From NCBI RefSeq assembly GCF_004345605.1, contig NZ_SLVY01000020.1:1-64000 (forward strand): a stretch of DNA of 64,000 bases, given 5' to 3'. This stretch comes from Rhodococcus sp. SMB37. Its GTDB lineage: Bacteria > Actinomycetota > Actinomycetes > Mycobacteriales > Mycobacteriaceae. Shown piece by piece: positions 33,377 through 43,073 of this stretch (within the stretch, counting starts at the first letter, position 1; each line of letters starts with the position of its first letter). Both the position numbers and the translations under genes were made by a program. The notes beneath the pieces are model-generated. The model was not told the DNA's origin. It searched no databases and saw only the letters and a list, made by a program, of their open reading frames with translations.

Positions 33377-34252
33377 GTGAACGAAGTCGAGGAAATTGCG
33401 CAGTTCCGTCGGCGGCACGGCATCGATGAGCTCATCGATGTCCACACGCACTTCATGCCGAAGAACGTGATGGACAAGGTCTGGGAGTACTTCGACACGG
33501 CAGGACCGCTCGTCGGACGGACCTGGCCCATCACCTACCGGCACACCGAGGAGGAGCGCGTCGAGCGACTGCGCGCGTTCGGTGTCCGGTACTTCACGTC
33601 GATGCTCTACCCGCATCGGCCGGAGATGGCGGCGTGGCTCAATTCGTGGTCGGCCGATTTCGCCGCCCGCACCCCGGACTGCCTGCACACCGCGACGTTC
33701 TATCCCGAACCGGGCGCGGCCTCCTATGTCGCCGAGGCGATCTCGTCCGGTGCGGTCGTGTTCAAATCCCACATCCAGGTCGGCGACTACACGCCACTCG
33801 ATCCGCAGTTGAAGGACGTGTGGGGACTGCTCGAGGACGAAGGGCTACCGATCGTGGTGCATTGCGGGTCGGGGCCGGCGCCCGGTACCCACACCGGACC
33901 GGGACCGATGGCCGAACTGATGCGCAGATACCCGAACCTGGCAGTGATCATCGCCCACATGGGGATGCCGGAGTACGAGGCATTTCTCGACCTCGCGGAC
34001 GAATACTCGCGCGTGTATCTCGACACGACGATGGCGTTCACGGACTTCGTGGAAGCGGACATGCCGTTTCCGGAGGCGGCACTGCCCAGGCTCGATGCCC
34101 TGCGGTCGCGGATTCTTCTCGGCACCGACTTCCCCAATATCCCGTACGGCTACCTCCACCAACTCGAGGTGATCGAGCGGTTCGCGCCGGATTCCGCGTG
34201 GGTACGTCAGGTGTGCCACGACAACGCCGCCGCACTGTTCGGCCTGGGATAG
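33377..34252 (+). CDS. Amidohydrolase (TIM-barrel, ACMSD-like)
   Basis: 291 residues from a GTG. Metal-dependent amidohydrolase features: IDVHTHFMP (HxH), VFKSHIQVGDY, IVVHCGSGPAPG, AVIIAHMGMPEY and the late Asp in LLGTDFPNIPYGY. This is the Amidohydro_2 family that includes ACMSD-type decarboxylases and lactonases. Substrate unknown. It stands alone between the iron importer (divergent) and the acyl-CoA synthetase (convergent). A strong terminator follows it. Confidence 0.9.
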   Translation: MNEVEEIAQFRRRHGIDELIDVHTHFMPKNVMDKVWEYFDTAGPLVGRTWPITYRHTEEERVERLRAFGVRYFTSMLYPHRPEMAAWLNSWSADFAARTPDCLHTATFYPEPGAASYVAEAISSGAVVFKSHIQVGDYTPLDPQLKDVWGLLEDEGLPIVVHCGSGPAPGTHTGPGPMAELMRRYPNLAVIIAHMGMPEYEAFLDLADEYSRVYLDTTMAFTDFVEADMPFPEAALPRLDALRSRILLGTDFPNIPYGYLHQLEVIERFAPDSAWVRQVCHDNAAALFGLG

Positions 34253-34272
34253 CAGCGCCGCCCGATGCAACG

Positions 34273-34319
34273 GAAAAAGGCAGATACAGACCTTCCGGAG
34301 TTCTGTATCTGCCTTTTTC
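34273..34319. terminator. Bidirectional rho-independent terminator
   Basis: A nearly ideal terminator: GAAAAAGGCAGATACAGA (34273-34290) pairs perfectly with 34302-34319 around an 11-base loop, giving T-runs in both directions. It separates the convergent amidohydrolase and acyl-CoA synthetase genes and should stop both. Confidence 0.93.
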
Positions 34320-34356
34320 TCTTGTGAAGACGTTCGGCGGTGCGACCCGACCGGTG

Positions 34357-36021
34357 TCAGACGCTGAGGTCGCGCCGGATGATCTTTCCGGTTGCGTTAC
34401 GCGGCAGCAGATCTTGTGTGACCCTCCAGGTCTTCGGGACCTTGAAGTAGGCCAGACGTTCCTTCAGGAAGTCCCGAAGATCGTCTTCGGAGGCATTGCT
34501 GCCTGCGTGAAGTACAACTACCGCACCGACCTCCTGCCCGAGGTCGTCGTCGTCGACACCGATGACTGCGCATTCCTGGACATCCGGATGCTCGTCGAGG
34601 GCCTGCTCGATCTCGGTCGGGTACACGTTCTCGCCGCCACGCAGGATCAGATCCGAGCGTCGGCCGGTCAACCGGAGTCTGCCGTTCTCCAGCGTTCCGA
34701 AGTCGCCGGTCCGCAGCCAGCCATCGGAAGTGATCGCACCGTCGGTCGCGGCGTCGTTGTCCCAGTAGCCGAGCATCACGAACGGGCTACGGACACAGAT
34801 CTCACCCTCGACACCCTCGTCGACCTTCTCTCCGAACGGGTCGCGAATCTCCATGCTCACGGTGAGGATCGGACTGCCGAGCGTGCCGGGGAACGCTTCG
34901 ATCTCGGGTGCGGTTGCCACCGCAATTGCGGTGCTGCACTCGGTCAGGCCGTAGCTGTCCACCAGTGCTTGCTGAGCGAAGGGGAACTTCTCCTGCAACC
35001 GCTTCTTGAAGGCAGGCGACGACGGCGCCGATGCCAGCGCGAATGCACTCAGTGACGACAGGTCGTACTTGTCGGTGTTCTCATGGTCGAGCATGCGTGA
35101 CGCCATGGTCGGGACGGCGCCCCAGTTGGTGACGCGTTCGCGTTCGATCAAGGCGAAGACCTTGTCGACGTCGAAGGCGCCCTCGGTCATGACGAGAGCG
35201 CTACCCGTGGCGAGCCGGGGAACAGCGAGATTGTGGAGGCTCGCGATGTGGAACAGCGGCGACGTCAGAAGGTAGCGAAGGTCGCTCGGCGTGGAATCGT
35301 CGTACGGACGCCCGTACATGGCCGACATCATTGCATCGTTGAAACGGTGGTAGTCGATGACGGCGAGCAGATTCCGCTGGGAGTGCACGGCGCCCTTGGG
35401 CCGGCCGCTCGTGCCGCTGGTGAACAGGATGACGGCGGGATCGTCTTCGGCGACGTCGGCTGCCGGCAGTTCGGCGCCGGATGCCGCGGCGACGATGCGA
35501 GGCACATCCTCCTCCATCGAGAGCAGGTCGAACCCGGACACTTCCGCCTTGGTGAGCAACGCGGCGCGTTTCGCGTCGGCGACGATCACCTTCGGCTTCA
35601 CGAGGTCGACACCGTAGGCGATCTCGGCGGGCACCCACCACGAGTTGAGTCCGACAGAGATCGCGCCGAGGGCCTGCGCCGCCCAGAACGCGACGATCCA
35701 CTCGGGAGAATTGGCTCCGAGGAGTGCGACCCGATCGCCCTTGCCCACGCCGTAGTCGTCGCGCAGAGTTGTGGCCAGCGCAGCGACCGCGTCGGCGTGC
35801 TGCGCAAAGGTCATGCGTCGATCGGCCGTAACGATGTAGTCGCGGTCGCCCCACTCCTTCGACTTCGCGATCACATCGCTGACGCGCCGGTCGCGATTGA
35901 CCATCACCGGGATGCGATTACCACGAACTTCCTCCACAGCAATCTCGAACCGTCCGCCCGGTCCTGTCAGCTGGGATACGACCTTCTGCAGCATCTGTTG
36001 GACGTCCGCTGGTGCTGTCAC
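34357..36021 (-). CDS. Acyl-CoA synthetase (class I adenylate-forming)
   Basis: 554 residues from the GTG at 36021. ANL motifs: P-loop [57 protein letters not shown] and the catalytic Lys in [14 protein letters not shown]. FadD-type acid:CoA ligase. Divergent from a Liv-type ABC system across 261 bases, so the importer may bring in the carboxylic acid that this ligase activates. The minus-strand frame runs open far beyond the start, but that part is antisense to the binding-protein gene and carries no similarity. Confidence 0.92.
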   Translation of the reverse strand: MTAPADVQQMLQKVVSQLTGPGGRFEIAVEEVRGNRIPVMVNRDRRVSDVIAKSKEWGDRDYIVTADRRMTFAQHADAVAALATTLRDDYGVGKGDRVALLGANSPEWIVAFWAAQALGAISVGLNSWWVPAEIAYGVDLVKPKVIVADAKRAALLTKAEVSGFDLLSMEEDVPRIVAAASGAELPAADVAEDDPAVILFTSGTSGRPKGAVHSQRNLLAVIDYHRFNDAMMSAMYGRPYDDSTPSDLRYLLTSPLFHIASLHNLAVPRLATGSALVMTEGAFDVDKVFALIERERVTNWGAVPTMASRMLDHENTDKYDLSSLSAFALASAPSSPAFKKRLQEKFPFAQQALVDSYGLTECSTAIAVATAPEIEAFPGTLGSPILTVSMEIRDPFGEKVDEGVEGEICVRSPFVMLGYWDNDAATDGAITSDGWLRTGDFGTLENGRLRLTGRRSDLILRGGENVYPTEIEQALDEHPDVQECAVIGVDDDDLGQEVGAVVVLHAGSNASEDDLRDFLKERLAYFKVPKTWRVTQDLLPRNATGKIIRRDLSV

Positions 36022-36120
36022 TTCGATCGCCTTTCGTTGGTGTCGCCGTGGGGGTTGAGCAACTTTGCCGGGCGACGATCTCACGCTCGGTGTCCAGTAT
36101 GGCGTGATCGCTACCACTGA

Positions 36121-36166
36121 CCGGGAGTGGGCTGTGGTGACGATCACTTCGGAGTCCCACTCACCG
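36121..36166. promoter_or_regulatory. Inverted repeat in divergent ligase/ABC intergenic region
   Basis: CCGGGAGTGGG (36121-36131) and CCCACTCACCGG (36156-36167) form an 11-bp inverted repeat with one bulged base and a 24-base spacer. It lies between the divergently transcribed acyl-CoA synthetase (start 36021) and the Liv-type binding protein (start 36283). Candidate operator shared by both; tentative. Confidence 0.35.
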
Positions 36167-36282
36167 GGAGTCCGGGATGTCCGTTGCATGACGCTGGTTA
36201 CTTTCGCCGCACCGACATGCCGCCGCGAGGTCCCGATCCTCGCCATTCTCGGCGCGCGCCCCGGACGAAGGAGCTCCACATC

Positions 36283-37707
36283 GTGAAACGAAGTACTGCG
36301 GCCAAACTGGTGGCCGGTTTGGCCGCCACCATGGCGGTGACCTCGGCCTGTGCGTCGGATCGAGGGACGGATCCGGCTGCTGCCGGCATGGCTCCTGTCG
36401 CTGCCGCGGAAGCGGCCGCCGCGCCGTCCGACGTGAAATTCGGAACTCTCGAGTCCCCCTGTGGTGCAGGAGATGCCGCCGGATCGACCGATCAGGGCGT
36501 CACCGACACGGAAATCCGTATCGGCTACGGCGACGACAGCGGCTACACCAAGAGCCCGGGCCTGAACAAGGAGATGGGCGACGCTGTTTCCGCGATGATC
36601 GACTGGTGCAACGAGCAGGGCGGCATCAACGGCCGGCGAATCGTGGGCACCTATTACGACGGCGCGATGACTCAGGCGAACGCCGTCATGCAGAACGCCT
36701 GCGGTGCCGAGTTCATGCTGGTCGGGCATGGTTTCGCGATGGATCAGACGTCCGAGCAGACCCGTGTCGCCTGCAACCTTGCGGCGGTCCCGGCGTTCAC
36801 TGTCTCCCCGGATGCGGCGAACGGGCCGATGACCTTCCAAGGTGTGCCGTTCCCTGTGGACTTCGCCAACGGGTCGCAGTGGTTCCAGATGGCCGAAATG
36901 CACCCCGACATGCTGAACGACTTCGACGTCATCAACTCCACGATGCCGACGATCATCACCTCGACCACCAAGATCCGCTCGATCGCGGAGGCGGCGGGCT
37001 TCCGTCTGAAGGACTGCGGCGTGACCCTCAACTACGAGGGTGAGTCCAGCTACGTCCCGTTCGCCGAGAAGTACAAGGAATGCGGCGTCAAGGGCCTGTG
37101 GACGTCGAGGTCGCCGGTGCCCGCCGAGTTCAACTTCGTCAAGGCTCTCGACCAGGTCGGAATCGATCCTATTCTCATGGGTGAGGCCACCTGGTACGGC
37201 GACGCTGCTCGCGAGTGGAACGGCGCGAACGGTGGTCTGCTCGACAACCTCAATGCCGGTATGACCTTCCAGATGATCGAGTCCGCCGACACTGTTCCTG
37301 CTGTGAAGGACTACGTCGACATCATCAGTGAGAAGGGCGGTAAGACCGCGCTGCTCGGCATGCAGGCGACCTCGTCGTTCCTGCTGTGGGCGACCGCCGC
37401 GGAAGAATGCGGCTCGGACCTGACTCGCCAGTGCATGGTCGACGAACTGTCGAAGATCCACGAGTGGGACGGCGGCGGACTGCACGCGATGACCGATCCG
37501 GGTGCCAACATGCCGGCCAAGTGTGGCCTGGTCACCACGATGACAGGTGCGGAGTTCTCGCAGGCATTCCCTGCGGAGGCGGGCACGTTCAAGTGCGACG
37601 ACCGTTACCTGGTTGCGACCGACGCGAGCACTTGGGGAACCGAGCTCGGCCCCGACCGCATCTCAACGAAGTACCTGAATCCCAACGTCATCAGGCCGGT
37701 TTCCTGA
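36283..37707 (+). CDS. Liv-type ABC importer substrate-binding protein
   Basis: 474 residues from the GTG at 36283, with AAGGAGC 8 bases upstream. A signal peptide ends near Cys23 (VTSAC), an atypical lipobox. The periplasmic-binding-protein type I fold starts at [14 protein letters not shown], then [25 protein letters not shown], and ends [17 protein letters not shown]. It is longer than E. coli LivK (about 370) and Cys-rich outside the signal (several paired Cys). The family also binds amides, aromatic acids and steroids' side products, so amino acids are not assured. First gene of a four- or five-gene operon. Confidence 0.9.
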   Translation: MKRSTAAKLVAGLAATMAVTSACASDRGTDPAAAGMAPVAAAEAAAAPSDVKFGTLESPCGAGDAAGSTDQGVTDTEIRIGYGDDSGYTKSPGLNKEMGDAVSAMIDWCNEQGGINGRRIVGTYYDGAMTQANAVMQNACGAEFMLVGHGFAMDQTSEQTRVACNLAAVPAFTVSPDAANGPMTFQGVPFPVDFANGSQWFQMAEMHPDMLNDFDVINSTMPTIITSTTKIRSIAEAAGFRLKDCGVTLNYEGESSYVPFAEKYKECGVKGLWTSRSPVPAEFNFVKALDQVGIDPILMGEATWYGDAAREWNGANGGLLDNLNAGMTFQMIESADTVPAVKDYVDIISEKGGKTALLGMQATSSFLLWATAAEECGSDLTRQCMVDELSKIHEWDGGGLHAMTDPGANMPAKCGLVTTMTGAEFSQAFPAEAGTFKCDDRYLVATDASTWGTELGPDRISTKYLNPNVIRPVS

Positions 37708-37769
37708 TCCGATGACGACCGGTGCCGGCGGCGTACGCGCCGCCGGCACCGACGAGCAGAGGTTTTCGT

Positions 37770-40040
37770 ATGGACACCTTCTTGACCTTCACAGTTCTGG
37801 GATTGGTGCTCGGATCGGTATATGCGATCGCAGCATCGGGCCTTGTTCTCACCTACAACACATCGGGCATCTTCAACTTCGCGCACGGCGCGCAGGCGAT
37901 GCTCGGGGCCTTCGCCTATTGGCAGTTCAAAGTCGGCTGGGGCCTGTCCACGCCCGTGGCGCTACTCATCGTGCTCGGCCTCCTCGGCCCGCTCATGGGC
38001 CTCTTCCTCTACACGGTCATCATGCGCGGAATGCGTGACACGGCCGAGGTGACGAAGATCGTCGTCACCGTCTCGATCCTTCTCGGCATGGTCTCCATCT
38101 CGCACTGGTTCTGGCATCCGGAAGAACCGCGCACCATGGCGATGTTCTTCGGTGACCAGAGCGGAATCGAGATCCTCGGCGTCGGCATCCGCTACCACGA
38201 ACTGATCTGCATCGCCGTCGCAATTCTCATCGCAGTGGGCATGCGCATCATGTTCACCCGCACCCGTACGGGCGTGGCGATGCGCGGCGTCGTCGACGAT
38301 CCGGATCTGTTGCGGCTCAACGGACACGACCCGGACCGCCTCGCCGCGCTGTCGTGGGTGTTGGGATCGACTCTCGCGGTACTCGCCGGCATCCTGATCA
38401 CCCCCATCAACGGCGGCACTCTCGAAGCGAACATGCTGACGCTGCTCGTCATCGACGCTTTCGCCGCCGCGATGTTCGGCCGCCTGCGCAGTATTCCTCG
38501 AACATTCGCCGGAGCGATCTTCCTGGGTCTGGCGGCCACCTACGTACTCGCGTACTTCCCGACCTCCTGGAACTGGACGTCGAATTTCCGTGTATCGCTG
38601 CCGATGATCGCGCTGTTCGTGGTGCTGATCGTGCTGCCTCAGGATCGCCTGCGCGGTGCGGTCACCCGAACCCGCGAGCGCTACCACGTGCCGTCGGTAC
38701 GGAAGGCGGTGGCGTGGGCAGTGGCGCTGGTGATCATCGTCTACGCGATCCGCTTGCTCATGGTGACTTCGGCGGTGACGACGATGACGATCGGTATGAC
38801 ATTCGCGATCATCGCGCTGTCGTTGACGCTTCTTACCGGATACGCAGGCGAGATGAACCTTGCGCCGGTGTCGTTCGGCGCGATCTCCACGATCGTTGCG
38901 TTCCACTTCGGTATATCGGGTGCCGGACTCGCCGCCCACCTCAATTTGTGGGGCGTGGCGCTCGGCGTCGCCGCGGCGGCGGTGATCGGTGGTTTGATCG
39001 CGTTGCCTGCGCTGCGGCTCCGCGGCCTGTATCTGGCATTGGCGACCATGGCATTCGGTGTGTTCCTGTCGAACATGGTGCTGCGCGACACCACCCAGCG
39101 TGAACTCTTCGGTGTCCGGTTCTCGATCTTCACCGACGGCAACATCGCGATCCCGCCATTGAAGGTCGGACCACTCGATCTGCGCAACGAGACCGTGTTC
39201 CTCATGACCATGACGGTCCTCTTCGCCGTACTCGGCGTGGGTGTGATCGCCCTGCGCAACAGTGGCTACGGCCGGCGTCTGGCCGCGATGAAGGACAGCC
39301 CCGCGGCGTCCGCGATGCTCGGGCAGAGCCTCGTCCGGCTCAAACTCGGCGTCTTCGCGCTGTCGTCCGGCATCGCCGGACTCGGCGGTCTCTTCATGGC
39401 GAGCGCGATGGGATCGGTGTCGAACGAAAGCTTCTCGATCATGGTGAGCCTGTCGTTGTTGATGCTCACCGTCGTCGCGGGAATCGGCTACGTCTCGGGT
39501 GCATTGTTCGGCGGTCTGATGTCGGGTATCGGTTTCGCGGTCATCATGACCTCGTTCGCGAACCTGGCTGCGGCGCAACCTGGACATGCCGACATGTGGA
39601 ACTTCCTGGGCAATGTCGCCGCGGTGAGCCCGGCACTGATCGGCATCGGTGTCGCAGCCAACCCCAGTGGCAGCGTCCACCAGGTCGTCGAAGGCTATCG
39701 TCACCTCGCGAACGCCAAGCCGGTGCTCATCGGCGGCGCGGCCGTGGTGCTCTTGTCCTACATCCTCGCGTTGGTGGGTGCCCTGGACAACTGGTGGTTC
39801 GCATCGATCACCATCGCGACGGTGTTCATGCTCCCGGTCGTCGGGCAATGGCTGATGCCCGAGGCGGTACTCGGCGCCGAGGAAGCGAAGCGGCGTGCTC
39901 CGCTGGTCCCGGAGCGGGTGGGTCTCGATGTTCCCTACAGCGATCAGGTGCGTGACGAGATCGACCGTGAACTCGGTATCGACGGGTACCTGGCGGCCTC
40001 TCCCACACGGAGCGACAAGGAGCTGGTCACCAATGGCTGA
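37770..40040 (+). CDS. Fused LivH-LivM type ABC permease
   Basis: 756 residues from the ATG at 37770. The LivH-like half is about 1-285: GSVYAIAASGLVLTYNTSGIFNFAHGA, then TRTRTGVAMRGVVDDPDLLRLNGHDP. The LivM-like half is about 310-640: GMTFAIIALSLTLLTGYAGEMNLAPVSFGA, GLYLALATMAFGVFL and GRRLAAMKDSPAASAMLG. Further helices near 660-710 lie before a charged C-terminus. Two normally separate permeases in one chain. It lies between the binding protein and the ATPases, and overlaps the LivG-like start by 8 bases. Confidence 0.92.
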   Translation: MDTFLTFTVLGLVLGSVYAIAASGLVLTYNTSGIFNFAHGAQAMLGAFAYWQFKVGWGLSTPVALLIVLGLLGPLMGLFLYTVIMRGMRDTAEVTKIVVTVSILLGMVSISHWFWHPEEPRTMAMFFGDQSGIEILGVGIRYHELICIAVAILIAVGMRIMFTRTRTGVAMRGVVDDPDLLRLNGHDPDRLAALSWVLGSTLAVLAGILITPINGGTLEANMLTLLVIDAFAAAMFGRLRSIPRTFAGAIFLGLAATYVLAYFPTSWNWTSNFRVSLPMIALFVVLIVLPQDRLRGAVTRTRERYHVPSVRKAVAWAVALVIIVYAIRLLMVTSAVTTMTIGMTFAIIALSLTLLTGYAGEMNLAPVSFGAISTIVAFHFGISGAGLAAHLNLWGVALGVAAAAVIGGLIALPALRLRGLYLALATMAFGVFLSNMVLRDTTQRELFGVRFSIFTDGNIAIPPLKVGPLDLRNETVFLMTMTVLFAVLGVGVIALRNSGYGRRLAAMKDSPAASAMLGQSLVRLKLGVFALSSGIAGLGGLFMASAMGSVSNESFSIMVSLSLLMLTVVAGIGYVSGALFGGLMSGIGFAVIMTSFANLAAAQPGHADMWNFLGNVAAVSPALIGIGVAANPSGSVHQVVEGYRHLANAKPVLIGGAAVVLLSYILALVGALDNWWFASITIATVFMLPVVGQWLMPEAVLGAEEAKRRAPLVPERVGLDVPYSDQVRDEIDRELGIDGYLAASPTRSDKELVTNG

Positions 40041-40776
40041 CACGCCGATTCTCGAAACACGCGGTATCACAGTTCAGTTCGGCGGTCACAAGGCCGTGAA
40101 GGATGTGAGCATCGGAATCGCGGACGGCACCATCACCGGGCTGATCGGCCCGAACGGTGCTGGTAAGACCACGTTGTTCAACACCATCACCGGCCTACAG
40201 AAGCCGACCACCGGCAAGGTGTTCCTCGATGGCCGAGACATCACCTCGGCTCCGCCGTATAAGCGCGCCAGGCAGGGCCTTGCCCGCACCTTCCAGCGAC
40301 TCGAACTGTTCGTGTCGCTGTCGGTGCGGGACAACCTGCGCGTGGCAGGCGACATCCACAACGCCAATACCCGGACGCGTATCGATGTGGAATCCGAGAC
40401 GGACCGGCTTCTCGAGCTCACCGGACTTGCCGATATTGCAGACAAGGACGTCTCCGACATCCCCACCGGACGTGCTCGTGTGGTGGAGGTGGCGCGAGCG
40501 CTGATGACATCCCCACGGGTTCTGTTGCTCGACGAGCCCGCATCCGGCCAGACGGAGCAGGAAACAGAGCAGTTCGCCGGCCTGCTCACCAGCCTTGCAG
40601 AGCAAGGGCTTTCGATCTGCCTTGTCGAACACGACATTCCTCTGGTGATGAAGCTGTGCTCGACGATCCACGTGCTCGACTACGGCGCGATTCTGGCCAG
40701 CGGCGACCCGGACGAGATCAAGAACGATCAGGCAGTGATCAACGCGTACATCGGAACCGAGGAGGAGGCGGTATGA
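40033..40776 (+). CDS. Liv-type ABC ATPase (LivG-like) with divergent signature
   Basis: 247 residues. Walker A GPNGAGKTT, ITGLQKPTTGKVFLDGRDIT, LARTFQRLELFVSLSVRDNL (Q-loop) and Walker B VLLLDEPASG with LVEHDIPLVM (switch His) are present. The ABC signature, usually YGQQRRLEIARA in LivG, reads IPTGRARVVEVARA. After Walker B the usual GLNP is GQTE. It is still likely functional as one half of a LivG/LivF pair, whose composite sites tolerate drift. Overlaps permease by 8 and LivF by 4 bases. Confidence 0.9.
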   Translation: MADTPILETRGITVQFGGHKAVKDVSIGIADGTITGLIGPNGAGKTTLFNTITGLQKPTTGKVFLDGRDITSAPPYKRARQGLARTFQRLELFVSLSVRDNLRVAGDIHNANTRTRIDVESETDRLLELTGLADIADKDVSDIPTGRARVVEVARALMTSPRVLLLDEPASGQTEQETEQFAGLLTSLAEQGLSICLVEHDIPLVMKLCSTIHVLDYGAILASGDPDEIKNDQAVINAYIGTEEEAV

Positions 40777-41477
40777 GCACTGAACCGTTGCTCGAACTCG
40801 TCGATGTGCGAGCGGCGTACGGATCGATCGAGGTTCTCCGCGGCGTCGACATAGTCGTGGAACCGGGAGCTGTCGTCGCGCTGCTAGGGCCCAACGGCGG
40901 TGGTAAGACGACAACGCTGAAGGTGTGTTCCGGAATTCATCCGGTGGGTTCGGGAGAGTTCCGGTTGGCTGGAAGCGTTGTCAACGGCGCGTCCGCGGCA
41001 GAATTGGCACGCCTGGGAGTCTGTTCGATCCCGGAAGGGCGAGGGGTCTTTCCGAACCTGACGGTGCGGGAGAACCTGTGGATCGCTACCGGAACCGGTG
41101 TTTCGCTCCCCGATCTCGAAGAGGTTGCGTACACCCGATTTCCGATTCTGGGTGAGCGGCGAACCCAGCTTGCGGGCTCGATGTCGGGTGGCGAGCAGCA
41201 GATGCTCGCTTTGTCGCGTGCGTTGGGAACCAACCCGACCGTGCTGCTGCTCGACGAACTGTCGATGGGCCTTGCCCCTCGAATCGTCTCGCAGATCTAC
41301 GACATCGTCGGTGAGCTCGCAGCCGAGGGTGTTTCGATTCTCGTCGCGGAGCAGTTTGCGCGGGCAGTGCTTCCCATCGCGACCAGTGCCGCACTGATGC
41401 TGCAGGGTCGAGTGGTTCGCACCGGTGATCCGGCGGAGATCGAAGAAGCACTGTCTACCAGTTATCTAGGAGGATGA
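40773..41477 (+). CDS. Liv-type ABC ATPase (LivF-like)
   Basis: 234 residues. Walker A GPNGGGKTT, then SIPEGRGVFPNLTVRENLW (typical LivF), signature MSGGEQQMLALSRAL, Walker B VLLLDELSMGLAP and switch region ILVAEQFARAVL. Walker B ends Asp-Glu-Leu-Ser, the LivF pattern. ATG overlaps the LivG-like stop by four bases and its own stop overlaps the small membrane gene by four bases. Confidence 0.93.
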   Translation: MSTEPLLELVDVRAAYGSIEVLRGVDIVVEPGAVVALLGPNGGGKTTTLKVCSGIHPVGSGEFRLAGSVVNGASAAELARLGVCSIPEGRGVFPNLTVRENLWIATGTGVSLPDLEEVAYTRFPILGERRTQLAGSMSGGEQQMLALSRALGTNPTVLLLDELSMGLAPRIVSQIYDIVGELAAEGVSILVAEQFARAVLPIATSAALMLQGRVVRTGDPAEIEEALSTSYLGG

Positions 41478-41842
41478 CCATGACTCTCGTCGATGAACGG
41501 CGTGAACAGTTCAAGAAGGATGTTTCGTCGCTGGGTCTTGATTCGGCCGGCGCCGGATCAGGTGGGGCGAGGAGCAAGTACATCGGCTTGGCGCTGATGA
41601 TCATCGGTGCGGTGGCCACTTTCATCGTGTACATCGCATCGCTGACGTTATCGGATTCGCGCGACCTGCTCTCGTACCAGCTGTTGAGCATCGGTTTCGT
41701 GACGATCACATTGATCGGAATGGCGGTGTATCTCGCGGCGGCGGTCACCCGCGTACTGAGCCTGTGGCTCGTCCGGCAGCTTCTCGAAAGCAACGCTCAG
41801 GCGGAGAGGATGGCGGAGGCGCTCGCGCCCAAGACATCTTGA
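41474..41842 (+). CDS. Small two-helix membrane protein of the Liv operon
   Basis: 122 residues, ATG overlapping the LivF-like stop (ATGA). A charged N-terminal 34 residues is followed by two hydrophobic segments, near 36-57 (YIGLALMIIGAVATFIVYIAS) and 69-92 (LLSIGFVTITLIGMAVYLAA), then an amphipathic C-terminus. I do not recognise a family. The tight coupling to the ATPase genes suggests an accessory of the importer. Convergent with the AI-2E-type gene 20 bases later. Confidence 0.72.
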   Translation: MTMTLVDERREQFKKDVSSLGLDSAGAGSGGARSKYIGLALMIIGAVATFIVYIASLTLSDSRDLLSYQLLSIGFVTITLIGMAVYLAAAVTRVLSLWLVRQLLESNAQAERMAEALAPKTS

Positions 41843-41862
41843 CGACGTGACGGCGAAGCCGG

Positions 41863-43047
41863 TCAGCCCGGGTCCTTGACATGTTGCGCTTCTGGTTCTG
41901 CAGCATCGTCGGGGGCGCCGGGCTTTTCGGATCTGTCCGGGTCGGACGTGTCGGGGTCCGACCCGGGTTCGGAGGCGTCGGACGAATCGCCGATCAGCGC
42001 GTCGACCCATCGCGTGGATTGGTCGATATCGATGAGCAGGGCCTTCACCAGCAGCGTCAACGGCACCGCCAGAAGTGCTCCGAGTGCCCCCAGTACCCAC
42101 GACCAGAACACCAGTGACAGGAATGTCACTGTCACGCTCAACCCGACGGCGTCGCCGACGAACTTCGGTTGGATGATCGACTGGATCACGAAGTTGATGG
42201 CGCTGTAGACCACGATCACCCACACCATGAGGGCCGGTCCACCGTCGAGCAACGCCAGAATCGCGGGCGGTATGAGTCCGATGACAAAGCCGATATTCGG
42301 GATGTAGTTGGTGATGAACGACAGCAGCGCCCACAGGATGGGAAGTGGCACACCCAGCAGCCACAGCGCGGCACCGTCGAACACCGCCACGATGAGACCG
42401 AAGACCGTGGAGACGATCAGGTACTTACGTGTTCCGCCGACGAAAGCGGAAAGGGCGTAGGAGATATCAGGACGCATCCGGTCGACGATGCGCATGCGCT
42501 GCCCGAAGGTGCTGCCGTCGACCGCCATGAAGAGCAACAGCGCCAGGATGAAGACGAGGTTCGAGACCACGCCGAGTAGTCCGGCAAGAAGCCCGTCGAG
42601 GAAGCCTACGAGCTTCCCGAGATCGAGACTGCTCAGCGTGCTGGCGATGCGATCGTCGTCGATGCCGGCGCTGCTCAGCTGCGCACGAGCTCCGTCGAGC
42701 AGGTTGTTCATGCTGTCGGTGTACTGCGGGAGTTCTGTGGCCAATTGCGCGACCGAAAGCAGAAGTGCGCCGATCAAACCGAGCAGGATCGCGTAGACGG
42801 CTGCCAGGGCAGCGAGCATCCCCGCCCACGCCGGAATGCCGCGGCGCTGCGCCCATGTCTGAATCGGCTGCACCGCGATGGTGAGCATCAATGCCAGAAA
42901 GAGTGGGGCGAGCAGGCCGGAGAGCGCCCTTGCCCCGGCAACCGCAACGACGGTGGCTGCCAGGGCAAGGAGAACGATCAACCCCCGAGGAATCGTCCAG
43001 GGCAGCGGTGCCGATTCTGTGTTCACAGGTGTGTATCGGGAGCCCAT
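41863..43047 (-). CDS. AI-2E (TqsA/YdiK)-family transporter
   Basis: 394 residues with about 8 membrane helices and the family's large central loop (YTDSMNNLLDGARAQL, then LSSLDLGKLVGFLDGLLAGLLG). ITNYIPNIGFVIGLIPPAILALLDGG and QPKFVGDAVGLSVTVTFLSLVFWSWVLGALGALLAVPL are characteristic. An acidic Asp/Ser/Pro-rich tail follows. Members export AI-2 or are sodium/proton antiporters; the actinobacterial substrate is unknown. AGGAGGAA precedes the ATG. First of several minus-strand membrane genes here. Confidence 0.9.
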   Translation of the reverse strand: MGSRYTPVNTESAPLPWTIPRGLIVLLALAATVVAVAGARALSGLLAPLFLALMLTIAVQPIQTWAQRRGIPAWAGMLAALAAVYAILLGLIGALLLSVAQLATELPQYTDSMNNLLDGARAQLSSAGIDDDRIASTLSSLDLGKLVGFLDGLLAGLLGVVSNLVFILALLLFMAVDGSTFGQRMRIVDRMRPDISYALSAFVGGTRKYLIVSTVFGLIVAVFDGAALWLLGVPLPILWALLSFITNYIPNIGFVIGLIPPAILALLDGGPALMVWVIVVYSAINFVIQSIIQPKFVGDAVGLSVTVTFLSLVFWSWVLGALGALLAVPLTLLVKALLIDIDQSTRWVDALIGDSSDASEPGSDPDTSDPDRSEKPGAPDDAAEPEAQHVKDPG

Positions 43048-43073
43048 CCGGATTCCTCCTGGTCGACGCTGTG

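Noticed and set aside
36022-37485. Apparent extension of the acyl-CoA synthetase to over 1000 residues
   Set aside because: The extra part is antisense to the Liv-type binding protein and has no similarity. The family start at 36021 is clear.
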